Below, piece after piece: positions 33,980-44,069 of a stretch of 64,000 bases of DNA. A program made the translations under genes and the position numbers. Origin of the DNA: Pelomonas sp. Root1444. Its GTDB lineage: Bacteria > Pseudomonadota > Gammaproteobacteria > Burkholderiales > Burkholderiaceae_C. The DNA is taken from assembly GCF_001426885.1 (NCBI RefSeq), contig NZ_LMFP01000003.1, positions 441,306-505,305 on the forward strand, in the 5' to 3' direction. The notes under the pieces are model-generated. The model made no database searches. It was not told the origin of the DNA and was given only the letters and a program-made list of their open reading frames with translations. Numbering within the stretch: the stretch's first letter is position 1; every line of letters starts with the position of its first letter.

Positions 33980-35149
33980 ATGCGCCGACCACTGCTCGCC
34001 TGCCTGCTCGCCTGCCTGACCGCCACCCTGCCACTGCAGGCTGAGGCGGCCCCGCCCCCGCTGCCCGACCGTGTGGTCATCGACGCCGAGGTCGCGCGGC
34101 TCATGGGCGCGACGCAGGCACAAGGCCTGGCGCTGGCCATCGTCGACGCCGGTCGCGTGGTCCATGTCGGCGCCTACGGCAAGCGCAATGCGGCGGGTGA
34201 CCCGCTGCTGCCCGACACCGTCATGTACGGCGCGTCGCTGACCAAGGCGGTGTTCGCCTATTGGGTCATGCAGTTGGTCGAGGAGGGCAAACTCGATCTG
34301 GATCGGCCGCTGGCGGCCTACCTGGACCGGCCGCTGCCGGAGTACACCAACTTTCTGACGTCCTACCCGTGGCGGCACCTGGCCGGCGACAACCGCTGGC
34401 GCCAGCTCACGGCGCGCATGCTGCTGACGCACAGCAGCGGCTTCGCCAACTTCGCCTTCCTGGAACCCGACCGCCGGCTGCGCATGCACTTCGACCCCGG
34501 CACGCGCTATGCCTACTCGGGCGAAGGCCTGCTCCTGCTGCAGTTCGTGCTGGAACGCGGCCTGGGGCTGGACGTGGGCGCCGAGGTGCAACGCCGCGTG
34601 TTCACGCCGTTAGCCATGGCGCGCACCAGCCTGATGTGGCGCGCCGACTTCCGCCCCAACCTGGCCGATGGCTGGAAGGAAGACGGCAGCGTGGAGCCGC
34701 ACGACGAGCGCAGCAAGGTGCGCGTGGCGGGTTCCATGGACACGACCATCGCCGACATGGCGCGCTTCGCGGCCGGCTACATCAACGGCGAGGGCCTGTC
34801 GCCCGCTGGCGCGGCGGCGTTGACGCAGCCGCACCTGCCGATCACGACCGCCACGCAGTTCCCGACACTTCAGCCCGAGCTGCCACCGGCCCGACGCCGC
34901 CCCGACCTCGCCGCGGGTCTCGGCGTCGTCGTCTTCGACGGGCCGCAGGGCGCCGGCTTCTACAAGGGCGGGCACAACGACAGCACCGGCAACACGTGGG
35001 TCTGCGTGAAGGCAAGCAAGCGCTGCGTCGTCATCCTGGCCAACGACGTGCGCGCCGAGCGCGCCTTCCCGCGCCTGGTCGAGTTCATCCTCGGCGAGAC
35101 CGGCGCGCCGTGGCGCTGGGAGTACGGCGAGATGGCGTTCGTGCGCTGA
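33980..35149 (+). CDS. Exported serine hydrolase, beta-lactamase/class C fold
   Basis: The 389-residue protein has a signal peptide (MRRPLLACLLACLTATLPLQAEA). It shows the penicillin-binding-protein catalytic motifs: SxxK in YGASLTKAVFAYW near residue 77 and YxG/N in YAYSGEGLLLL near 176. A C-terminal KGGHNDSTGNTWVC (near 333) takes the place of the KTG box. Such proteins include esterases, D-peptidases and beta-lactamase relatives; the true substrate is not predictable. It faces the following minus-strand operon tail to tail. Confidence 0.9.
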   Translation: MRRPLLACLLACLTATLPLQAEAAPPPLPDRVVIDAEVARLMGATQAQGLALAIVDAGRVVHVGAYGKRNAAGDPLLPDTVMYGASLTKAVFAYWVMQLVEEGKLDLDRPLAAYLDRPLPEYTNFLTSYPWRHLAGDNRWRQLTARMLLTHSSGFANFAFLEPDRRLRMHFDPGTRYAYSGEGLLLLQFVLERGLGLDVGAEVQRRVFTPLAMARTSLMWRADFRPNLADGWKEDGSVEPHDERSKVRVAGSMDTTIADMARFAAGYINGEGLSPAGAAALTQPHLPITTATQFPTLQPELPPARRRPDLAAGLGVVVFDGPQGAGFYKGGHNDSTGNTWVCVKASKRCVVILANDVRAERAFPRLVEFILGETGAPWRWEYGEMAFVR

Positions 35150-35157
35150 CCGGCCTG

Positions 35158-35715
35158 TCAAGGCGCCAGCGGGCGCACCAGCCGCACCGCCAGCTTCTCG
35201 CGCTTGCGCATCTCCCGCACCGCGCCGCCGGGCTGGTCCACCGCCCAGCCGGCCTGCGGGGCGAGCCGGTCGACGTGGCGCTCGGTGGTGCCGCGCTGCA
35301 CGTTGCCGTAGCTGTAGGCGTTCACGCTTTCGGATTCGATGCGGGCCGTGCTGCTCCAGTACCAGCCTTGCGGCGCATCCGGCATCAGCGCGGCGGCGCT
35401 CTTCGCAGGGCCCAGCCGTTCGGGCAAGCGCTTGAGCTCCTGCGCGCGCGGCACGCGCCAGGGCCGCCCCTCGGCCTCGCTGCGGGTGCGAGCCAGCGCG
35501 AGTGCCTCCGCGTGCGTGGCCAGCGCGGGCTCACCGGTGCAGTGCCGGCCGTCCCAGTGCATCCCTGCCACGCAGCGCGACCAGGCCAGCCCGGCGCCCG
35601 CATCGACCAGCTCGCGGCCGTCGGCGCTGGGGACGAGCCTTGCGGCGTCCTCGCCCAGCGCCAGCGGGGCGGCGAAGGCCAAGGTCAGGGCGGCGAGCAG
35701 GCGGCGTTGCAGCAT
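35158..35715 (-). CDS. Exported DUF1566-domain protein
   Basis: The 185-residue protein has a signal peptide (MLQRRLLAALTLAFAAPLALG). Its DUF1566-like body begins LVDAGAGLAWSRCVAGMHWDG, continues ALARTRSEAEGRPWRVPRAQELKRLPE and ends in YWSST. The DUF1566 fold is related to C-type-lectin-like domains (W-R-P-x3-EL). It lies 2 bases after the L,D-transpeptidase-like gene, so the two are coupled. Binding or surface function is unknown. Confidence 0.82.
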   Translation of the reverse strand: MLQRRLLAALTLAFAAPLALGEDAARLVPSADGRELVDAGAGLAWSRCVAGMHWDGRHCTGEPALATHAEALALARTRSEAEGRPWRVPRAQELKRLPERLGPAKSAAALMPDAPQGWYWSSTARIESESVNAYSYGNVQRGTTERHVDRLAPQAGWAVDQPGGAVREMRKREKLAVRLVRPLAP

Positions 35716-35717
35716 GC

Positions 35718-37043
35718 TCAGCGCCCCGCCGCGTCGACCAGCATCTGCGCCTCGGCCGGCTGGACGGGGCCTTCGCCCGGCAGCTCGACGACGATCAGAT
35801 AGCCCGCCAGGTCCGGCCGCGCGGCCGCTGCCGCATACGTCTGCGCCAGCATCAGATGCCGGCTGGCGCGCAGGCGGCCGGTGGCGGGCTCCCAGTCCTC
35901 GTTGGAGATCAGGCAGCCCTGCTGCGGCGTGCCGGGGAAGTAGCTGCTGCCGGCGTAGTAGGCCGGGTTGATCGTCGTGCCGTGCACCAGCAGCTCGTCG
36001 CGGCCGGCGCGGCCGGCCAGCCAGGCTTCCTTGATGGGCGCCCAGGCGCGCCAGCTCTCGGGCAGGAAGCTGTCGTAGACGGCCTCGCTCCATTCAGCCG
36101 CGGGCGCCGCCTCGGCGTGCTCGAATTCGGCCGGCGTCGCCTCGATGGGCAGCTTGCTGTGCAGGTAGGGCGTGGGGCCGATGTTGGGGTTGGTGGCCGT
36201 GCCGGCGCCGACGAGGGTGAAGACGCCTTGCGGCGTGTTGCCGTTGGTGATCGTGCCCGGCAGGCCGGTGCGCGCCAGCGCGAGCTGCGGCGACGTGAAC
36301 AGCTGGCCCGCCGCATCGCGCACGAATCGGCCGTCGGCGGCCCGCACCAGCGCCAGGCCCATCTGCTGGCGGCCGGGGCGCTGCAGGCTGACGATGGCCG
36401 CAAAGCCAGGCCGCAGCGGCGCGGCCAGCAGTTCTGGCAACGGCGGCTGCGCCGCGGCCGAGGGGCGCAGCCGCAGCACCAGCGCGGTCAGGCGGGCGTC
36501 GTCGGCCCAGTTGGGGAACTGCTGCGGCACGATCGCGCGCAGGCGCTCGGCGGCGCCGGGGTCGGCCTGCAGCAGCGTGTAGGCGGCGATGGCGAAGGGC
36601 TTGCTGGCCGTCAGCTGGGGCAGCAGCGGCCAGATCAGCGGCGCCGCCTCGGCCGGGTACAGCGTGTGGGCGGCGGTGAGCAGCGCGCGCTGGGTCTCGG
36701 CATCGCGCTGGCCCAGCGTGGGCAGGGCCTCCAGCAGCAGCGGCCGGGCGGCGTCGAGCTCGGCGTTGTACTGGGCGACGAGGTCGAAGAGCCGGGGCAG
36801 CGCCGCGTCGCGCTCGGGGCCGGGCGGCAGTGCGATGCGGGCGCGGATGTCGGCAAGGGCCGCCTCGCGCAGCGCGCGCTCGCCGTCGGTCGACGTGGCC
36901 GGCCATGTGAACTGGGCGGGCTGCAGCGCGAGCAGCTCGGCCGCGCTGTAGCGCTTCTCAGCGGGCGTCTCTTGCGGCTTCAGCGGCGCGCAGGCGGCCA
37001 GCAGCAGCGCGCTGCCGAGGACAAGCAGTTGGCGGAGGCTCAT
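35718..37043 (-). CDS. Lipoprotein with L,D-transpeptidase-like (YkuD-type) C-terminus
   Basis: The 441-residue protein has a lipobox (ALLLAACAPL). Residues ~25-200 form an alpha-helical, Ala/Leu-rich domain (tetratricopeptide-like by eye). The C-terminal ~200 residues carry TITNGNTPQGVFTLVG and ELLVHGTTINPAYYAG, then GTPQQGCLISNEDW. This matches the order of YkuD L,D-transpeptidases (HG ... GC), but the usual Ser before GC is Gln and the R after it is absent. Peptidoglycan cross-linking or a related cut is inferred. It overlaps the upstream glycosidase-like gene by 4 bases. Confidence 0.75.
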   Translation of the reverse strand: MSLRQLLVLGSALLLAACAPLKPQETPAEKRYSAAELLALQPAQFTWPATSTDGERALREAALADIRARIALPPGPERDAALPRLFDLVAQYNAELDAARPLLLEALPTLGQRDAETQRALLTAAHTLYPAEAAPLIWPLLPQLTASKPFAIAAYTLLQADPGAAERLRAIVPQQFPNWADDARLTALVLRLRPSAAAQPPLPELLAAPLRPGFAAIVSLQRPGRQQMGLALVRAADGRFVRDAAGQLFTSPQLALARTGLPGTITNGNTPQGVFTLVGAGTATNPNIGPTPYLHSKLPIEATPAEFEHAEAAPAAEWSEAVYDSFLPESWRAWAPIKEAWLAGRAGRDELLVHGTTINPAYYAGSSYFPGTPQQGCLISNEDWEPATGRLRASRHLMLAQTYAAAAARPDLAGYLIVVELPGEGPVQPAEAQMLVDAAGR

Positions 37044-37828
37044 GGGTTCAACAGGTGCAAGGCATTGGCCACGCGGCGCAGCGCGGGCTCGTTGAGGGGG
37101 CGCGGCAGGCGCGATTCGCCGCCGATCAGCAAGGTGGACGAGCCGCCGCCGTCAAGGTTGAAGGCCTGCACGGCGCCGAGATCGCGCATCAGCTCGGCCG
37201 TCTGCGTGAGCGTCAGGCCCTTGACCGCGCCGCGCCGCCCGGCCGCCAGCAGCACGATCAGATGCCGGCCGGTGGCGTCCAGGCCGACAGCCGTGCGCGG
37301 GTGGGTGTGGGCGCAGAGGTTGGCGCAGGTCGCGTCGTCCTCGGCCGTCCGCGCGTGGCCGTCTCGAACCAGCCAGGGCGTGCCGCTCACCCCCAGCTGC
37401 CAGCCCGGCTCGGGCCTGGCGGGGGCGTCGAAGCGGATCACGCAGCGGGTGTCGCAGGCCAGCACCGGGTCGTTGGTCGGTCGGGCCAGCTTGAGCAGCT
37501 CAGGCCAGGGGTGGCCGCCGGAAACGGTCAGCCCGCGCGGGCGGAACTCGCGGTCGAAGAAGGAGGCGTTGATGCTGGCCAGGGCGCTGCGGCCGCTGGG
37601 CATCTGATCCAGCGGCAGGCCGGCGTCCGCCGGCGGCGACAACGCCACGCGCACGGTCGCGAGGTCCGCGCGCAGGGCCTGCACGTCGCTGTCGGGCCAG
37701 GGTGCCCATGCGCGATGGGCCAGCCCCGGCGCCAGCGGTTGCCAGCCATCGGCTGGCGGCGCCACCGTCGCGCAGCCGGCCAGGGCCAGCAGCACGAGGC
37801 CGAGCAGACGACGGTGGAGGACGGGCAT
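37040..37828 (-). CDS. Phosphodiester glycosidase-like (NAGPA/DUF2233) lipoprotein
   Basis: The 262-residue protein has a lipobox (LLALAGCATV). Its body belongs to the NAGPA/phosphodiester alpha-GlcNAcase-like family: ASINASFFDREFRPRGLTVSGG near residue 80, RTAVGLDATGRHLIVLLAAGRRG near 180 and AFNLDGGGSSTLL near 222. The DGGGSS motif is the family hallmark. These proteins cleave phosphodiester-linked sugars, including cell-wall-type substrates. It heads a three-gene envelope operon. ATG 37828 is chosen over an upstream in-frame start. Confidence 0.88.
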   Translation of the reverse strand: MPVLHRRLLGLVLLALAGCATVAPPADGWQPLAPGLAHRAWAPWPDSDVQALRADLATVRVALSPPADAGLPLDQMPSGRSALASINASFFDREFRPRGLTVSGGHPWPELLKLARPTNDPVLACDTRCVIRFDAPARPEPGWQLGVSGTPWLVRDGHARTAEDDATCANLCAHTHPRTAVGLDATGRHLIVLLAAGRRGAVKGLTLTQTAELMRDLGAVQAFNLDGGGSSTLLIGGESRLPRPLNEPALRRVANALHLLNP

Positions 37829-37945
37829 GCTGAAGATACTAACGGCCGCCAACGGCACCATCGTGTCGCGCCTTGTCGAAAAGCGCCGCGGCCGTTCGTC
37901 GTTGGATTGACGCTCCCGTCACCACCCAACCCAACGAGGACTTCC

Positions 37946-38515
37946 ATGAAAGCCTTGAGCCTGCTGGCCTCCGCCCTGTTCGCCACTGCCACGTTCGCCG
38001 CGCCGGTGACCTACGAGATCGACCCCGCCCACACCTACCCGAGCTTCGAGGCCGACCACATGGGCCTGTCCGTCTGGCGCGGCAAGCTCAACAAGAGCAG
38101 CGGCACGGTGGTCTACGACAAGGCCAACGGCAGCGGCAGCGTGGACGTGCAGATGGACCTGGCGAGCATCGACTTCGGCCTGGACGCGATGAACGCCTGG
38201 GCGCGCGGCAAGGACTTCTTCGATGTGGAGAAGAACCCGACGGCCAGCTACAAGGGCCGCTTTGATGGCGCTATCGGCGGCGTGCCGGGCAAGCTGGTGG
38301 GCGAGCTGACACTGAACGGCAAGACGCGCCCGGTGACGCTGGCCGTGCACCAGCTCAAGTGCATCCCGCACCCGCTGCACAAGCGCGAGCTGTGCGGCGC
38401 GGACGCATCGGGCAGCTTCAACCGCGAGGACTTCGGGCTGGCGGCCGGCAAGGACTACGGCTTCAAGATGGATGTGCAGCTGCGCATCCAGGTCGAAGCC
38501 ATCGCGAAAGAGTAG
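37946..38515 (+). CDS. YceI-family periplasmic protein
   Basis: The 189-residue protein has a signal peptide ending ATFA-AP. Its lipocalin-like YceI barrel reads VTYEIDPAHTYPSFEADHMGLSVWRGKLNKSSG, with KDFFDVEKNPTASYKG and LTLNGKTRPVTL later. YceI relatives bind isoprenoid chains in the periplasm. Two cysteines (LKCIPHP, ELCGAD) may form a disulfide. The ATG follows GAGGACTTCC. It diverges from the glycosidase-like operon. Confidence 0.93.
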   Translation: MKALSLLASALFATATFAAPVTYEIDPAHTYPSFEADHMGLSVWRGKLNKSSGTVVYDKANGSGSVDVQMDLASIDFGLDAMNAWARGKDFFDVEKNPTASYKGRFDGAIGGVPGKLVGELTLNGKTRPVTLAVHQLKCIPHPLHKRELCGADASGSFNREDFGLAAGKDYGFKMDVQLRIQVEAIAKE

Positions 38516-38545
38516 CCCTCGTCCGGCATCGGCCCGCGCCGCGCG

Positions 38546-40732
<2,187 letters not shown>

Positions 40733-40842
40733 GGAGCGGTTCGGCAAAAAGGCGAAACCGCGAGCGTAACCGTGTGAGGCCAGCGCCCCCGAGTGAGGAA
40801 AGACAGGCTTCGGGCTGGGGAAAGCCCGCTGTCAGCTGGGCA

Positions 40843-41220
40843 TCAATGCGCCAGGCCTATCCACTCGCCGGCAGCCTGGTAGGCGTCGAAAAGATCCACT
40901 GCCAGATCGCGCAGGCCGGGGTGCCCGCTGCCCAACGCCTCGGCCAGGCATTCATGAGCGTATTGGCGGTCGTAGAGCATGCGCGTCGGGTTGATGGGCA
41001 GGTGGGCGTCGCTCATCAGCTGGCCGAAGCGCAGCAGGTCGGCGGTGGCGACCGGGCCGTTCGTGGCACCCGCCACCGTCAAGCCCAGCGCGCGGATGTC
41101 GCCCAGGTGCACGCCCTGCGCGATCTTGAGGCCGCTGTCACCATGCCATGGATGGCCCGGGTCGCCCAGGCCGCGGGGTTCGTCGGCGGGGACGGGGATC
41201 AGGTGCAGGGGGATGAGCAT
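40843..41220 (-). CDS. Conserved-looking small protein of unknown function
   Basis: The 125-residue soluble protein starts MLIPLHLIPVPADEPRGLGDPGHPWHGDSG. It is rich in Gly/Pro at the N-terminus and helical afterwards (TADLLRFGQLMSDAHLP; YDRQYAHECLAEALGSGHPGLRDLAVDLFDAY). It has no signal peptide or membrane helix. Codon use matches its neighbours. I do not recognise the family. It lies between the S46 peptidase and the cupin gene with gaps of about 100 bases on both sides. Confidence 0.6.
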   Translation of the reverse strand: MLIPLHLIPVPADEPRGLGDPGHPWHGDSGLKIAQGVHLGDIRALGLTVAGATNGPVATADLLRFGQLMSDAHLPINPTRMLYDRQYAHECLAEALGSGHPGLRDLAVDLFDAYQAAGEWIGLAH

Positions 41221-41317
41221 GGCGGACCTCGGCTGTTGTCGCCATGGTGCCGAGGCCTCGGCAAATCGAAAGGCGGATAAAGGGCGAAAAGGCCGCGCTA
41301 TCCACCGCTGATGCGGC

Positions 41318-42124
41318 TCAAGTGAACTGCAGGTCCAGGTCGCCGTGCGCGTAGATGATGACCCCGGTGTCCGTCTCGGTGATGCGGTGGCCGGTGCCGG
41401 CCGGGGCGAGCTGATAGTCGCCCTGCTGCAGCAGCACGTCGTCTAGGAACAGCTCGCCCTGCACCATCAGGCATTCCTCGTCATGGCCGTGGCTGTGCAC
41501 CGGCACGCTGGCACCGGGGTCGGTCCGGTACAGCAGTGCCGCCTCGCCGCCGGCCGTCCACAGCACGCGGCGGCGGATGCCCGGCGCGAACTCGGGCCAG
41601 CCGGCCTCGCGGTCGCGCACCAGCGTGCGCTCGGCGCCGGCGCCGTCGGCCTCGCGCACGAACACATGGGCGCCGTCCGCGCTGGCCAGCTCGGGCGCGC
41701 TGCCGGCGGGCAGCAGCAGGAAGTCGCGCAGGCCCAGGCTTTCGCCGTCGACCTCGGCGCTGCCGCGCACGACGAGGAATTCGCGCACGCCGCCGGCCGG
41801 CAGCGCCAGGCGTGCGCCGGCCTGCAGCTCGATGACGCTGGCCGCACGCGGCTCGCCGGGGCGGGCCGTGCGGTCGGCCGGTGCGCGATACAGCCAGCGC
41901 TGCTGGGCGCCTACCGCCAGCGCGTCGGCCGGAGAGCTGCGACGCCGCACGGTGACCATGCCCTGCTCGGCCTTCAGTGACTGAGCCAGGCGCTGCCCCA
42001 GGCGCTCGCCGAGGCGGGCCGGCAGCCCGGGTGCGGGCGCCGCCCAGGCGCGGGCAAAGGGTTCGCTGAGCAGGGGGCTCAAATCGTCGTCATCCGGTTC
42101 GGGGGTGTCAGGCATCGTCGTCAT
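41318..42124 (-). CDS. ChrR-like cupin anti-sigma factor
   Basis: The 268-residue protein has a short N-terminal helical segment (LSPLLSEPFARAWAAPAPGLPARLGERL), two cupin modules and a closing beta segment. The second cupin carries VPVHSHGHDEECLMVQGELFLDD, with histidine and glutamate metal ligands, and APAGTGH. In ChrR (partner of RpoE-type ECF sigmas that respond to singlet oxygen) the N-terminal anti-sigma domain binds zinc through HxxxCxxC; no such motif is visible here. It starts 10 bases after the sigma gene stop; GAGGG precedes the ATG. Confidence 0.85.
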   Translation of the reverse strand: MTTMPDTPEPDDDDLSPLLSEPFARAWAAPAPGLPARLGERLGQRLAQSLKAEQGMVTVRRRSSPADALAVGAQQRWLYRAPADRTARPGEPRAASVIELQAGARLALPAGGVREFLVVRGSAEVDGESLGLRDFLLLPAGSAPELASADGAHVFVREADGAGAERTLVRDREAGWPEFAPGIRRRVLWTAGGEAALLYRTDPGASVPVHSHGHDEECLMVQGELFLDDVLLQQGDYQLAPAGTGHRITETDTGVIIYAHGDLDLQFT

Positions 42125-42134
42125 GGCAGGGCCC

Positions 42135-42914
42135 TCAAGCCGGCAGCGCATGCGCGCCCGCATCGCCCAGGGTGTCGCGCAGCGTGATCAGCGCACGGCG
42201 GATCTGCGATTTGACCGTGCCCAGCGGCAGGCAGGTCTGGCTCGCGATCTCCTCGTGCGACAAACCGCTGAAGAAGGCCAGCGCCACCAACTGGCGCGGC
42301 TGGGGCTTGAGCAGCAGCAGCGCACGGTGCAGCTCGGCATGGCCCTGGGCGACGGCCAGCAGCTCGTCACCCGATTCGGCGGCCGGTGCGGACAGCGGCG
42401 CGGCCTCCTCGTCCAGCGCCTCGTGCTGGAAGCGCGCTTCCCGACGGATGGCGTCGATGGCGCGCGAGCGGGCCATGCCCAGCAGCCACGTCAGCGGCCG
42501 GCCACGCTGGGGGTCGAAGCGCGGCGCCTGGCGCCAGACCTGGTAGTACACCTCCTCGGCCACCTCCTCGGCGAGCTGGCTGCGCCGCACCAGGCGCAGC
42601 ACCAGGCCGTAGACGCGAGACAGCGTCGCCTCGTACAGCGCCAGCAGCGCGCGCTCGTCGTGCTCGACGATGCCGGCGATCCAGGCCTGCACCTGGGCGT
42701 CGTCCAGCGACACGCAGCCGCTCCGGGCGGCCGGTTCGGCAGTGGCGTCCGCAGGCTCAGCGTCGGCCGCCTGCAGCTCGACGTCGTCGAACAACGGGGC
42801 ATGCGCGGGCAACGCGTCGTCGTCGGGCGCGGGCGGGAGGCGCCGGGTCACGTCGGTCCTCGGCGCGGGGCGGCAATGACGGAAGGAGGCATCATGGTTG
42901 GGCGTACGCGGCAT
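42135..42914 (-). CDS. ECF-type sigma factor (RpoE/ChrR-pair type)
   Basis: The 259-residue protein has an acidic, disordered N-terminal ~65 residues. Region 2 follows (ALLALYEATLSRVYGLVLRLVR; EEVAEEVYYQVWRQAPRFDP; TWLLGMARSRAIDAIRREAR) and then region 4 (PRQLVALAFFSGLSHEEIASQTCLPLGTVKSQIRRALITL). The N-terminal extension is unusual for an ECF sigma. Start may be 42914 (MPRTPNHDAS) or an ATG 11 codons upstream at 42947; neither has a strong ribosome site. It is followed directly by its ChrR-like partner. Confidence 0.9.
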   Translation of the reverse strand: MPRTPNHDASFRHCRPAPRTDVTRRLPPAPDDDALPAHAPLFDDVELQAADAEPADATAEPAARSGCVSLDDAQVQAWIAGIVEHDERALLALYEATLSRVYGLVLRLVRRSQLAEEVAEEVYYQVWRQAPRFDPQRGRPLTWLLGMARSRAIDAIRREARFQHEALDEEAAPLSAPAAESGDELLAVAQGHAELHRALLLLKPQPRQLVALAFFSGLSHEEIASQTCLPLGTVKSQIRRALITLRDTLGDAGAHALPA

Positions 42915-42980
42915 CTTCCCGCCTGGATGCAGTCCAAACCCTAGCATCTACCCTGGCCCCAGCGTCCGTATCCCAGTTGC

Positions 42981-43466
42981 ATGCCCCAGATCGCCCATTT
43001 CGACCTCGTCAGCCATTGGCGCCTGGACGCGCCGGTCGCGCGCGTCTGGCGGGCCATCACCGAAACCGAACACTGGCCGCGCTGGTGGCCCGGCGTGGTG
43101 GGCGTGACGCGGCTGAACCACGGCGATGAGTCCGGCGTCGGCCGGGTGCAGCAGATCACCTTCCGCACCGGGCTGGGCTACCGGCTGCACCTGGTGCTCG
43201 AAGTGACCGAGGTGCGGCGGGAGGAACGCCTGCGCGCCAAGGCCGCCGGCACGTTGGCCGGCGAAGGCATCTGGCTGATGAAGCAGGCCGCACCCGACGC
43301 GGGCGGGCATACCGACGTGACGTTCGTGTGGCGCGTGACGCTGCCACCCGGTGTGCTGCGCTGGCTGGCGCCCGTGCTGGGGCCGGTGTTCCGGTGGAAC
43401 CACAGGCGGGTGATGCGGGCGGGGCGGATGGGGTTGATTCAGTACCTGGCGCTGATGGGAGGCTGA
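42981..43466 (+). CDS. SRPBCC-fold (polyketide cyclase/dehydrase-like) protein
   Basis: The 161-residue protein has the START/Bet v1-like helix-grip pattern: FDLVSHWRLDAPVARVWRAITETEHWPRWWPGVVGVTRL at the N-terminus, GYRLHLVLEVTEVRREERL in the middle and a long C-terminal helix RWNHRRVMRAGRMGLIQYL. Such proteins bind hydrophobic ligands; the ligand is unknown. It diverges from the ECF sigma gene and may belong to its regulon (inference from position only). Confidence 0.85.
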   Translation: MPQIAHFDLVSHWRLDAPVARVWRAITETEHWPRWWPGVVGVTRLNHGDESGVGRVQQITFRTGLGYRLHLVLEVTEVRREERLRAKAAGTLAGEGIWLMKQAAPDAGGHTDVTFVWRVTLPPGVLRWLAPVLGPVFRWNHRRVMRAGRMGLIQYLALMGG

Positions 43467-43478
43467 CCAACGCCGGGC

Positions 43479-44045
43479 TCAAGCCTTCGGCAACGTCACC
43501 CCGACCTGCCCTTGGTACTTTCCACCGCGGTCCTTGTAGCTGACCTCGCAGACCTCGTCGCTCTCGAAGAACAGCACCTGCGCACAGCCCTCGCCCGCGT
43601 AGATCTTGGCCGGCAGCGGCGTGGTGTTGCTGAACTCCAGCGTCACATAGCCTTCCCATTCGGGCTCGAACGGCGTCACGTTGACGATGATGCCGCAGCG
43701 GGCATAGGTGCTCTTGCCCAGGCACACCGTCAGCACGTTGCGCGGGATGCGGAAGTACTCCACCGTGCGCGCCAGCGCGAAGCTGTTGGGCGGGATGATG
43801 CAGACGTCCTTGTTGACGTCGACGAAGCTGTTCTCGTCGAAGTTCTTCGGGTCCACCACCGTGCTGTGGATGTTGGTGAAGACCTTGAACTCGGGCGCGC
43901 AGCGGATGTCGTAGCCGTAGCTGCTGGTGCCGTAGCTGACGATCTTGCGGCCATCCTGCTCGCGCACCTGGCCGGGCTCGAAGGGCTCGATCATGCCGTG
44001 CTGCTCGCACATGCGGCGGATCCACTTGTCGCTCTTGATGCTCAT
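43479..44045 (-). CDS. dcd: dCTP deaminase
   Basis: Dcd deaminates dCTP to dUTP for thymidylate synthesis. The 188-residue length fits the family. Landmarks are [43 protein letters not shown] near residue 45, the active-site Arg/Glu region [32 protein letters not shown] near 115-145 and [30 protein letters not shown] near the end. It lies 24 bases after the peptide-binding protein gene on the same strand. Confidence 0.97.
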   Translation of the reverse strand: MSIKSDKWIRRMCEQHGMIEPFEPGQVREQDGRKIVSYGTSSYGYDIRCAPEFKVFTNIHSTVVDPKNFDENSFVDVNKDVCIIPPNSFALARTVEYFRIPRNVLTVCLGKSTYARCGIIVNVTPFEPEWEGYVTLEFSNTTPLPAKIYAGEGCAQVLFFESDEVCEVSYKDRGGKYQGQVGVTLPKA

Positions 44046-44069
44046 CTTGTTGTCCTCTTCTTGCGGGGT

